From: Branchiostoma floridae
Taxonomy: Eukaryota > Chordata > Leptocardii > Amphioxiformes > Branchiostomatidae
Assembly (NCBI RefSeq): GCF_000003815.2
Contig: NC_049994.1
Location: forward strand, 15,170,659-15,234,658
Length of the DNA: 64,000 nucleotides
Reading direction: 5' to 3'
This document shows, piece by piece, positions 42,801 through 51,720 of this stretch. Each line of letters starts with the position of its first letter. The stretch's first letter is position 1. Made by a program: the position numbers and the translations under genes. The notes below the pieces were generated by a model. That model did not search any database. It was not told where the DNA came from and saw nothing but the letters and a program-made list of their open reading frames with translations.

Positions 42801-43910
42801 TTCCTGTTTTCTGTCACCTGCATGCAGACGCTACAGGAAAAATGCTTGCCCTCAGCAAGGAGGTTACAAAGCAGACCTTCAATAAATCGACAAAAAAGTC
42901 TTTAAACTAGAAAACAAGTAATGTTTACCTTCACATGGTATAACTGTAGCCAAACAAACTACGCTGTTTATTCTTAGTAGTCTATACTTAAACACATTCA
43001 TATACATGTATAGGATGTCCAGCCCCTCTTGTTCTGTCCTAATAAACTTGCTACATAATGTGATTAAACACCACAGGGTGCCTGCTTCATTACCAGTAAC
43101 CATGGTGACCGCCGTCTGGTCTAGACTATTGACCGTATTTGTTTCGAGAAAAAACGGAGCATAAAGGTAAACATAAAGAAAAAGGGACATGACACTCAGG
43201 GTTCTTACCTTGCTGCGGGGTAAAGACGAATCTCTGTGACAAGGAGTCTTCCCGGGTGCGCGCAACCTGCTCCATCGCCCCGTCAATCTTAGCCTTCACC
43301 TCTAACATCAGACCTAGTGAATGTCGTAAAGAATAATGTTAGAATCTTCCTATAAAAATCTAAGCGAAATTTAAGTTCATGATGGAAATTCTTTTGCTAG
43401 GAGATAAACATAGCGGTGAACACTTTTTGAAGGCTTGAAAATTGTGTATAGGAGGTAAACAGTTATCATCGAGCTAGAGAGTTCCATAGTTTGGCAGTCT
43501 GAGGAAAGAACATTGCACGAAAAGGCAGATTTCCGCTTTGTAGACGATAATTCCCCTCACGACACGGGAGGTGTGCAACAGTGGGGACGCGTGGACTCTT
43601 CGCGTGTCCTATTGTGCACACATGTTTTCAACATTGCGCACGCGGGAACAGGCAGTCCGTGGAAACCCGTGCCCACGGTGAGGACACGTCAGGTTTTACC
43701 TTCGTGCACAAAGTTGGGAACTTGTTGAAATCTGCCTTTTCGAGCAGTAGAACATTGTGCATATAAAGAACTTCGTTAACCGCTAAGGACGACCTACTGA
43801 CTTTTCAACTGGGCCGCTTCCTGCTTAGTTAATCCGTACACATTCGGGCTTGACCACATCACCGCAAAGTACAGGAGAACGAAGGCCTTGCTGTAGGTCC
43901 AGTTTCCCAT
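36240..43910 (-). CDS. Lectin gene 3: secreted hevein-like / SUEL / F-type / 2x WSC-like protein (gene span)
   Basis: Nine exons on the minus strand: 43802-43910 signal peptide, 43209-43313 helix, 41436-41609 hevein-like, 40297-40578 SUEL, 39953-40174 + 39274-39431 + 38451-38508 F-type lectin, 37653-37946 and 36240-36820 WSC-like. All junctions are GT/AG and in phase; the total is 1983 nt, 661 codons with stop. It has the plan of gene 2 plus one extra Cys-rich exon. It lies head-to-head with gene 5 (first ATG at 45455). The read-through C-terminal tail is longer than in the other genes, so either a later splice or a different end is possible. Confidence 0.82.
36886..37150. mobile_element. hAT-type MITE copy C (265 bp)
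   Basis: Inverted ends around CTCMTATGCAGAGACATAC and a perfect 8-bp duplication TACTATAC at 36878-36885 and 37151-37158. The other WSC introns read 'ttctctacatgctatggtcg' without the insert. It is the most diverged of the three copies. Confidence 0.88.
37160..37620 (-). repeat. Repeated WSC-intron block, gene 3 copy
   Basis: Same landmarks and order as 4625-5090. Confidence 0.7.
37653..37946 (-). CDS. Gene 3 WSC-like module 1
   Basis: Exon of 294 bp, phase 1-1, acceptor cctcacacag/TGAGCAAG, donor attacag/GTCAG. It begins VSKYIGLGCWRDTYTRAIP and keeps KCYQVA, GGWCAG and TSC. Confidence 0.87.
38451..38508 (-). CDS. Gene 3 F-type lectin exon 3
   Basis: A 58-bp exon, phase 0 to 1, encoding VMGRSDNLQICEVEVFAET, with donor acag/GTAAGG. 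Confidence 0.87.
38783..38981. mobile_element. MITE with TTCGCGG / CCGCGAA repeats
   Basis: Built of inverted phrases such as 'gttcgcggtggatt' and 'aatccaccgcgaac', ending 'aaatgcatttaca'. It is related to the element at 57484-57683. It lies in the intron between F-type exons 2 and 3 of gene 3. Confidence 0.75.
39274..39431 (-). CDS. Gene 3 F-type lectin exon 2
   Basis: A 158-bp exon, phase 1 to 0. It encodes GERLRNFQVRVGPNENFAQN to GRYVSIQ, with QCGGT in place of QCGET. Confidence 0.88.
39570..39950 (+). mobile_element. SINE, full copy with A/B boxes and AACA tail
   Basis: Head 'gtggcgtaacggtaggatg' and 'cctggatttcagttccc', core 'aacctagcttcggttgggg' and tail (AAAC)n ending at the donor of F-type exon 1. 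It is orthologous in position to 22965-23640 and 9985-10366. Confidence 0.8.
39953..40174 (-). CDS. Gene 3 F-type lectin exon 1
   Basis: A 222-bp exon, phase 1-1, acceptor tcttgcag/AAAGTAAC, donor tgctgtg/GTTAGT. It has NVAQGKTATASTHPSYWG, CLHT, WWKVDLGG and VLNRGDCC, so the fucose-site residues are kept. Confidence 0.9.
40297..40578 (-). CDS. Gene 3 SUEL exon
   Basis: A 282-bp exon, phase 1-1, acceptor ggtacag/AAACAGCC, donor atcacag/GTGGGA. It contains AYACGESGTMQLSC, ANYGRTS and FGDPCRGVQKYL before SYRC. Confidence 0.92.
40616..41073. mobile_element. MITE, PIF/Harbinger type, copy in gene 3 (458 bp)
   Basis: TAA at 40613-40615 and 41074-41076, ends GGGCGCGGTCACATA and inverted partner. 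Same family and same intron position as 24791-25255. Confidence 0.9.
41436..41609 (-). CDS. Gene 3 hevein-like Cys-rich exon
   Basis: A 174-bp exon, phase 1-1, acceptor cactgatag/CTCCTAAG, donor acaaag/GTACAT. It encodes PKKWRDDLRCGQGYPAEDG, then ECDPDRFYPCCSPGNWCG, HCYC and DCVDYR. It has eight cysteines in a C..C..CC..C..C.C..C pattern, including the CCSxxxWCG core of chitin-binding hevein domains (ChtBD1). The aromatic sugar-stacking residues fit only loosely, so chitin binding is inferred. Genes 1 and 2 have no counterpart. Confidence 0.75.
42072..42722. mobile_element. Large foldback element around an N gap
   Basis: About 200 bp on the left ('gttgcccgtactggcacgta' at about 42089-42108) is the inverted copy of about 200 bp on the right ('acgtgccagtacgggcaac' at about 42682-42700), with continuous pairing through 'caaaagattgcccacgtt'. 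The N gap 42270-42511 is the loop. It lies in the gene 3 intron between the helical and hevein-like exons. Confidence 0.85.
42270..42511. other. Assembly gap (242 N)
   Basis: Run of N at the centre of the foldback element. Confidence 0.99.
43209..43313 (-). CDS. Gene 3 helical (putative coiled-coil) exon
   Basis: A 105-bp exon, phase 1-1, acceptor attcactag/GTCTGATG, donor cagcaag/GTAAGA. It encodes LMLEVKAKIDGAMEQVARTR then SLSQRF, almost identical to gene 2. Confidence 0.82.
43802..43910 (-). CDS. Gene 3 first coding exon: signal peptide
   Basis: From ATG (43910) to donor ttgaaaa/GTCAGT. It encodes MGNWTYSKAFVLLYFAVMW, SSPNVYG and LTKQEAAQLK. The upstream ATG of genes 1 and 2 is mutated to ACG here, supporting MGNW as the real start. 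Confidence 0.87.
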
Positions 43911-45454
43911 GTTGACCGTTCTTGGGCTAAAAATAAGAAAGATAACGTTAACCACACAATCAAGGCAATTTACAGGCTATTACTACAAAGTTTACAGAAT
44001 GTAGGTTCTATTCCTAACATTCCTGGCTAGACCTTGCGTAGCATAGGAAAGGAATGCAACTTTCTTCACTCCGCTCAGGTACCTGACTTCGGTTAGGGAG
44101 GTAAAATTTGATAGGCGGTGGAAGGAGAGGGATGGGACAGTATGGTCCACTGCCCTTTTGACCCTAAAAAGCATTTGGGAATCGAACTTTTAACGTTTAC
44201 CTATCAATTCAAGGATGACTTTCCAGGACTTACCTTGAGGGCTTCTCTACACGGACGGTCGGAGTGCTGACGAACCCCTACTAACTACATCTGACGTCTT
44301 ATCTTTGTGCAACATACAATCCTTCTGTCTCATACAATGTATGTAACAACGTTTAAAACGCCATTACTTATCTGTTGTAACTATATAACGTGAACAAAGG
44401 GGCGTTAATGTCGGCAAGGCTTTCAGCTTAAAGCAACAATGCACTCATTAGACGTTGATTCAATGGAAATTAGGTGCCTCTGAGGAGAGCCACATATTTC
44501 TGTTAATGAGGTTCAATGCCAAGCAACCATTTGTTAAGGCATCGTAAACACATCCTAAATTCAATTTGTGTGGACGTGTTGTATAATGGAAGGGTTTTTA
44601 AGCCTATAGTTCAAACGCCCTGAGTTGAAAGTCTGACGTTATACTGCTCTTGGTGAAGACTACATAATTTCCACCTTAACAAATTTATAAAGATTGTCGA
44701 ACCCCTGCATGACTATCTTATGTCGGGTCTTCTTGCAACGTACAATGTATGTAGCAACGTTTAAAACGTCATTACAAATTCATAAGGACTGTTTATTGAG
44801 AGTGGGAGAACTAGTGCCACATGTGGAGACACCAGATACCATTCTTTTCTTTTTTGCAGTCAACCTTACGCTAAAAGCCCTTGTATTCACGTAATGCAGT
44901 TACAACAGATTAGTAATGTTTGCTATAGACTTTAGCCTTTACATAGACTTTAAACGTTGTTTCATCCGTTACACTATAAGACCAGACCTTCAGTTGGCCA
45001 TACAGTTGGTCGGGTGCGAGAAGTCCTCGTAGACAAGGTAGGTCCTAAAACTTTAATAAGTCATCTTTAATTGGTTAGGTCAAAGTTCAAGGTCCCAAAG
45101 CCTTTTCGAGGTCATAAGGGCAGTGAACTATAGTACCATGAGCCCATCCCTCTCCTTCCACCGCCTTTACCTCCCCAACCGAAGTCAGGTACACATTTAA
45201 ACCATTTTACAGATTGGGGAACGTTACTTTCCTACGGACGCTATGGACTGCCAGGAATGTTAGAGATAGAATCTATACGTTACATTATGTGAACTTGGTA
45301 GTAAAATCCAATACATAAATCTCACTGATTCATATGGTACAGGTAAAACCAAACCACTTCAAAAGATACAACACCTTCGGTAAGCTATCATCGTTAACAA
45401 AGCCGCCTAACTGTCAACGTTGTATTCCTTATTCTTAGCCCAAGAACGGCCAAC
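43911..45454. promoter_or_regulatory. Divergent intergenic region shared by genes 3 and 5
   Basis: 1544 bp between two outward-facing signal-peptide ATGs, so it must hold both promoters. Its left half is collinear with the head of gene 2. It contains SINE-like repeats (44000-44200 plus; 45080-45290 minus) and a relic terminal exon (44860-44894). I could not pick TATA or initiator elements with confidence. Confidence 0.6.
44860..44894 (+). pseudogene. Relic of a C-type lectin gene terminal exon
   Basis: 'cttttcttttttgcag' then TCAACCTTACGC... reads VNLTLKALVFT and stop, and matches the splice site and start of the exon at 54073-54161 (VDLNLKTKYGAIS). Similarity extends upstream through 'gccacatg.ggagaca'. 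It stands alone between genes 3 and 5, with no attached lectin exon. Confidence 0.55.
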
Positions 45455-45563
45455 ATGGGAAACTGGACCTACAGCAAGGCCTTCGTTCTCCTGTACTTTG
45501 CGGTGATGTGGCCAAGCCCGAATGTGTACGGTATTACTAAGCAGGAAGCGGCGCAGTTGAAAA
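45455..45563 (+). CDS. Gene 5 first coding exon: signal peptide
   Basis: From ATG to donor ttgaaaa/GTCAGT, 109 nt. It encodes MGNWTYSKAFVLLYFAVMW, PSPNVYG and ITKQEAAQLK. It is nearly identical to the minus-strand gene 3 exon 1.5 kb away. Confidence 0.88.
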
Positions 45564-48500
45564 GTCAGTAGGTCTACCCTAACGGTTCTTATTTTGTGCT
45601 TGAAGGCATGACTATCTCTTATTCTCGTCAGCTTTGTTCTTGTCAGTAGGTCCACCTTAAGTTAGCATTTAACAAAGTTCTTTCTACACAATTATTTATA
45701 CCTAGCCTACGTTCCGACAACTTTCTGTTACCACCAATATTAACCTAGTTGTAAATTCGGCACCAAGTATTCTCCAGTCTGGGGCCAGAGTTTTTGCTTC
45801 GTTCAGGTTAACCCCAAGTTGGTCGAGGGCCATTTGTAGCATATGTCTATAGAGCTACAATTGTAATAATCATTAGTCTTCGCCACTTTCTGTTTCCTTT
45901 GTCCTGTTAACAGTACAGTGCATCCCTGTTTCAGCGTGTCTTTCCACAGGCATTCTAAAGACATGTCCTGTGTTCATTCCACTTTCCTCTGTGATGGTGG
46001 TACTCTGTTTTTCCCCTTTCCTTTTATAAACTTCTTCATGCTGTTTGCAATAAACTTATTATGGTGTGTAAGACAATTCTAAGTTTAGTCTTTACAACAT
46101 CTCCTTGCCAGGACGGATCTCAGTAGTAAAGGCTAAGATTGACCAGGCGATATTGCGGATTGCACGCATCCGGGAACACTCCTTGTCACAGAGACTTGCC
46201 TTCACCCTGCCGCAAGGTATGATTGGTTCTTCAGTGACATTTTACATTTCGTGTTTACAATCATGTGAGAGGAACATAGAATTGTTTTTGCTCGGTTTCC
46301 TGCTCTTCTTCCACAAACAAAGAAGGCTGTGCCAGGAAGGCTGTCACCTTGGTCACCGGTAAAGTAGCAGACTCCCTGTAGTGGAGACCTGCACGTCAAA
46401 ATCTACCTTTAAAACCAAATGCAGGGCTTGGCTAGCCTGACCTCTGACCACCCAATGAAAATGACAACTTGATAGTATTTATTTTGTTATTATCATTATT
46501 GTTTTCTTTAGTTTCGTACCATTATTTTCATTCATCATTTGTATTGATATCATCATCACTAGCAGCATATATTGTTATGATTAGTATTATTGTTTACATC
46601 AGTTTCATTACCATTGTTATTTAATCATTTCATTTATTGCTGTCTATTTATGTTTGCCTATGTTTGTGATGAATATGTTTAATTTCTTTTTATGTAACAC
46701 GCAGGGCTCCACTGAAAAGCAGTGCAAGAGCACTGAGCTTGGACCACCCTGGATAAAGATTACAGAAATAAAATAAATAAAATATAGTGTTTGATTATAA
46801 TTTCTGTTGAGATTTTTCTATCCTGCACCCGTAACTATTGCATTATCGTATCATGTATTATGCAGCTTCTTGTTGTGCAAAATAGATAAATGAACATTCA
46901 AATAAATCTCAGTTTCAGCTACTACAGCCCTACCTGCAGCTGCGACTGACGCGGTAGGTTTGTGGCCCTTGAACGCACGGTACGGAGCATCAGACATAAC
47001 AGGAAACGGAAACGACGGGACAGCAACGGGGACCCAGTTAGCCACAGGTCCGTATGGTGACGCAAACGGGGCCTTCCTGTTCTCTGGAACTGCAAATTCC
47101 TACATCGACATTCCCAACAATGGCAAGTTGGATGTGCGCTACTCCTTCACCATACTGGCACACGTCTATCCTACCGGAGAGGCTGGACCGATCTTCGACT
47201 ACGTCGGGACCAACCCCAATATCTGGCACTGGGCACTGCACTTTTGGCAGTTGTTACCAGAGGAACTGCAGCTGCGGTACGTTTTAGTTAGTTTCTACCA
47301 GACCCCCGCCTGTCCGAATAGAGGACTTTGCCAAAGTTAGGAATAAAAGCCTTGTAGGAGTTAATTGGCCTAGGAGTATTGGACGGCCGGTACTCCTAGG
47401 CTATCTAAGTCCTATGGTGTGTTTTTTGCCTTATTTGGCCAATTTCTACTATTTTTCCAGCGACCTGTGGAGCCTAGTAGAGGTTACAATTAAGTGTCTA
47501 CCGGTACGCGGTCCCGATTTCCCGATTTTGTTTGCCGAATTCTACGATCCCTGAACTCCCTTAAGGCCCCTTCACACGAGAAGTGGAATCAGCCGGAATG
47601 CCGTCAGTATGGCTATTCTTTGTATATTTCTGAGTATTCTAGAAATTCTCAATGCGTTCCAGATATTTCTGCCCATTCTTGGGGCCGTCCCGAATGTTTT
47701 TGACATGCTCAAAACTTTCGAGGTGCATTTGAAGTGGAGAAACATCGAACGTCATTGAAAGTGCATTCTAACTGATGTATGACCGAATTCTACGGCATTC
47801 CAACATTATTCGAAACATTCTTATCTCATTCGATGGAGAACCGAAACAGCAAGCCACTTAAAATCTTGCAAGAATGTGGCCGAAAGAAAATCTGGAATTG
47901 AGCGAAAATGTCTAAAATGCACTACAAATACCCAGGAATATACAAAGAATAGTTATTCTGACGGCATTTCGGCTCAGTCTTCTTATGTGAAGGGGATATT
48001 AGGTCCATTTGGAATTCCCACCCGAATGTGGCAAGAATTTCGCAAATTCTACATTCCGGATGGTTCTGCTTGATTCCTGCTAATTCTGTTTCAGCGTGAA
48101 GAGGCCCTATTGGGTAGGCCTGTTGAAGGCTGGGTACGTTTAGTGACCAGACGAATTACCGTTCTCTATCCACTCCCTGTTTATAATCATCTTCATCAAA
48201 CATACTTATCCCCCATTGCTCTACACTGGTGAGACAGTTCCCAAAAATATTTGTGCAAGAACTCGAAAAAAACATTACAACAACAAACAAGAGTCTGAAA
48301 ACTCAAACCTGCATGAATTTTTGTTTTTGTGATGGTGCGTACGGTGTGTTGTGGGGTTGATATGGTTTGACGTTTGGCAAGATTATTCTATCATTGTTCT
48401 TATATATCTACCCATGGTAAACGGTGAGATCCAAAATTACAGCTTTCTATTGACCTCACCATTTCCTTTTTATTTCCTATTGTTACACCTGCACATATCC

Positions 48501-51500
48501 CTAATGTATATATAATGGTTCATTCCATACAGAGGTGACAGGGATGGTCACAGTTACTCTTTCTACTAGTTGTGGATCCGTGTAGCTACGCGATTGGCTT
48601 CATATCCCGACTGTGTATATAGTTATTCACCCCGCACACAGTGGTATTCATGTATCAATTACTGGGACCACTCTATTCCTATCAAAAAGGGGTGTACATA
48701 TTTTTTTTTAAACGGACCACAAAACTGCAGCAAACTTCTATATTCTGATATACGAAATTCTCTGTACACAAGGCTATCTTATACACAAGAGTTTATCTGG
48801 ATGGACCTGAAGTGCAAATTCAAATACATCATGACATGTGACAATCCCTGCATGACAGATATAGGAAAATATATCAAAGAAGGTTTAGACATTAGAAATT
48901 CCTCCAATGATTGTAAAAGCCTCCAACAACTGTAAGAAATTTATCCCATACTACAACTTCTGTATTAGTTAGATAAGCGTTAAGTTATAGAACTGTAGTT
49001 ATGTAGATGCCATACTTTGTACCCCGTACAATTGTTGTGCAATAAAACTATATATATATATATATATATAATGCGCGCTAAAGCACAATGGCTAATATCT
49101 ATCCCCATAGTAAATGTGATTGCAATCCATCCAGAGGTTCTAAAGATATTTGTCCGGAATCACAAACTCCAAATCGTGATCCCTACCAAAAACAGTGCCT
49201 GCTTTTTTAAGCAGGTACAAACAACAACAAAATTCTGAAATTCAGGTTGATTTCTTTGAATTGCTTGTCGAGTGTAAAGATACATTTTTACTTAGATTCA
49301 TATCGATTTCTTATCCTCATGGTTAAATTGAATGGTGTTATCCCTGTCTGTTGCAGACCGGTAGGCAGAGATGGATATTTTTCACCTTTCGTAATTGCAA
49401 GAGTGCTGCAACTGAACTCGTGGAACTACGTGGGCTGCACCTACGACAACGAAACAGGAATGGCATCCATCTGGGGCAACGGGGAACTGGCACGTGAACT
49501 ACACATCGGAGTTGCCGAAGTTGCAAGTCTGCACCCTGTACGCGTGGGGGCGAAGAACGGAGATGATCGGTGCTTCGCGGGGTGTATCGCCTGCCTACAG
49601 CTGTACGACTACGCCATGACTCAAGAACAGATTGCCGCAGCGCGCGATGTGTGTAAAGGTGAGTTGAACCCTATTCTGTATTCAGACCGGGCTTTGTAGG
49701 TCAATCTGGGACGGGGGGGGGGGGGCGTAGTTATTTTGAAGGCCCGTCCCTTCGAACTCCTGTAAATCTTAAACAACTAAATTTCAGAAAATGATGTACA
49801 CATAAAAGTTTACGAAATTTGACGCTGTTATGATATTATATGACGTAAATATGCATATCTAGAATACCAGTTGGGCTTTTGGATTTTAAAAAATACATTT
49901 TTTCAGCAAATAATCGCAAAAGACAATGGACATAGACTAAAAATGTTCATTTACACAATTTTTTATGAAAAATGCTAGGTAGGTACAAATGGTAAGGGAC
50001 AATAATCTAGTTATTCTTGATCTGGTCATATGGTCCGCCATCTTGGATTTTGACCAATGACGTCATCAAATTAGCATAATTTATTCATCTTCATTTATGA
50101 AAGATATTCTACATAACACAAGATTTGTTTATGTAAGAAAATAACAGTAATGTAGCAAATAAGCGTGAAAAATACTAGCCTCCTTGGTTATCAAGCGAAA
50201 GTATTGAGCCATCGGTCACTACGAGGAAAAATACATCGTTTATTAAAGCGTAATTGGCGATTTTCGTCTCAAAAGCCTGGCAACAAATGGTTTCCATGGC
50301 AACACAAAAAAAGAAAATTTTCCAAAATTTAAGAACTTGTTCAACTAAATCTTAGCAAATCTCACCAAATATTTGGTGGCTCTAGCGTAAGTCGTTCTGG
50401 CTTTATGCGAGAGCAAGAGTGGAAAAATCCATTTGGCAATGACCGAACTGCTCCTTTCCTCACACAGGAAGCAAAAGCCGTGAGTACATCAGCCTGGGTT
50501 GCTGGAGGGACACACGTTCCCGCGCCATTCCTACACTCGAGGGGACAGATGCACGCCTAGATGGCAGCTCCGGTTCCCGTCAAAACCCCATAGAGAAGTG
50601 TTACCAGGTAGCACGTTCTCGCGGTTTCCCCGTGTTTGCTGTGCAGTATGGTGGGGAGTGTTTCGGGTCTGCTGACGGGCTCAACACCTTCAACTTGTAC
50701 GGATCCTCCACAGCTTGTCTAGCGGACGGCGAAGGCGGGGCTTGGGCAAACGAGGTCTACAAGATTACAGGTCAGACTCTAGTAACTTGTGTACGAGTGG
50801 ATCTGTAGTTTCCGTTATCAAAATAGTGTAACTGTGTGTCTATTTTACCATTTATGCTCACCTCAGGTTATTTTCTGCATGTTCAATTAGGTATTAATTA
50901 TGAATTTCCCGCCATCTACCATTATGGAATTATAGCATTTTGTCATTGATTATGCAAAGTAGGTCTACTAATTCATTTGCATAATTTGTCATCTATATTA
51001 ATGGTTCTTTTCTTTCTCAGTTACATATGTCACATGTTTGAATAGTCATATCATGGAACGGGATGGGTTTATAAAATTCTCTCATTGATCATGCACATCA
51101 AATTATGATTTTCATGCACATCAAATTATGATTTACATCTAACCATCTAATGATGTCAAGCATCACACGGGTTATTCTCTCTCAAAATATAAAATGATAA
51201 AACTAAACGGGCTCCTGCGGTTAAAAAACCGCTTGGGGGCCAAACCCCTACTACTTACTCTCTGCCCAAAGAGCTAGCTATCACTCAAAAAGTACGACCA
51301 TAGCATGTACAACACATAAGCATAATCTTCTAAGTACCGAAATACCCCCTTCCTGACACAGGAAGCGAAAGCCGTGAGTACATCAGCCTGGGTTGCTGGA
51401 GGGACACATCTGCCCGCGCCATTCCGACACTCGAGGGGACAGATGCACGGCTAGACGGCAGCCCCCTTTCCCGTGAAAACCCCATAGAGAAGTGTTACCA

Positions 51501-51720
51501 GGTAGCACTCTATCGTGGTTTCCCAGTGTTTGCTGTGCAGTATGGTGGGGAGTGTTTCGGGTCTGCTGATGGGCTCAACACCTTCAACAGGTACGGACCT
51601 TCCACATCCTGTTGGGCGGGCGGCGAAGGCGGGACTTGGGCAAACGATGTCTACAAGATTACAGGTCAGACTCTAGTAAATGGCGTACAGATGGAAGTGA
51701 CGTTTCCGTTATCACAATAA
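45455..51720 (+). CDS. Gene 5: secreted LamG / 2x WSC-like protein (gene span)
   Basis: Six exons on the plus strand: 45455-45563 signal peptide, 46112-46216 helix, 46919-47276 + 49357-49658 LamG, 50468-50770 and 51362-51720 WSC-like. All GT/AG and phases agree, and 1536 nt give 512 codons with stop. The N-terminal cassette is the same as in the oppositely oriented lectin genes, while the sugar-binding head is a ConA-like LamG domain instead of SUEL and F-type. The C-type lectin exon downstream (52911) is out of phase with the last WSC-like exon, so I end the gene at 51720; a joined transcript via an unseen exon remains possible. Confidence 0.8.
46112..46216 (+). CDS. Gene 5 helical exon
   Basis: A 105-bp exon, phase 1-1, acceptor ccttgccag/GACGGATC, donor ccgcaag/GTATGA. 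It encodes RISVVKAKIDQAILRIARIR then SLSQRLAFTLPQ. Confidence 0.82.
46919..47276 (+). CDS. Gene 5 LamG domain, first half
   Basis: A 358-bp exon, phase 1 to 2, acceptor cagtttcag/CTACTACA, donor ctgcg/GTACGT. It encodes AVGLWPLNARYGASDITGNG, GAFLFSGTANSYIDIPNNG and FTILAHVYPTGEAGPIF. Confidence 0.88.
47277..49356 (+). other. Gene 5 intron inside the LamG domain
   Basis: A 2.1-kb intron holding the MITE at 47564-48108, a TA microsatellite (49048-49071) and an AT-rich 121-codon frame at 48570-48935 without recognised domain, signal or splice context, judged accidental. Confidence 0.65.
47564..48108. mobile_element. MITE related to 6321-7415
   Basis: Left end aggccccttcacacgagaag and right end gcgtgaagaggccct are inverted. 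The interior shares the CCGGAATG and GAATTC-rich phrases of the element at 6321. TTA precedes the left end; the right target duplication is unclear. Confidence 0.75.
49357..49658 (+). CDS. Gene 5 LamG domain, second half
   Basis: A 302-bp exon, phase 2 to 1, acceptor tctgttgcag/ACCGGT, donor gtaaag/GTGAGT. It encodes NSWNYVGCTYDNETGMASIW, LHIGVAEVA and CLQLYDYAMTQEQIAAARDV. Confidence 0.88.
49659..50467 (+). other. Gene 5 intron with dispersed repeat
   Basis: About 49860-50110 belongs to the CCATCTTGGATTTTGACC repeat (other copies at 8540-8870 and 22860-22945). No exon seen. Confidence 0.6.
50468..50770 (+). CDS. Gene 5 WSC-like module 1
   Basis: A 303-bp exon, phase 1-1, acceptor cctcacacag/GAAGC, donor attacag/GTCAGA. 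It holds GCWRDTRSRAIPTLEG, KCYQVA, FAVQYGGECFG and TAC. It is the plus-strand counterpart of the minus-strand modules. Confidence 0.88.
50820..51330 (+). repeat. Repeated WSC-intron block, inverted with gene 5
   Basis: Reverse complement of the block at 4625-5090, in the same position and orientation relative to its exon. Confidence 0.7.
51362..51720 (+). CDS. Gene 5 WSC-like module 2 (likely terminal exon)
   Basis: The acceptor is tcctgacacag/GAAGCG. The 303-bp module (51362-51664) holds GCWRDTSARAIPTLEG, KCYQVA, GECFG and TSC, and read-through adds QTLVNGVQMEVTFPLSQ and a stop at 51720. Confidence 0.8.

Noticed and set aside
48570-48935. 121-codon plus-strand ORF
   Set aside because: It lies within the LamG intron of gene 5, is AT-rich, and has no domain, signal peptide or splice sites; gene 4 has no counterpart.
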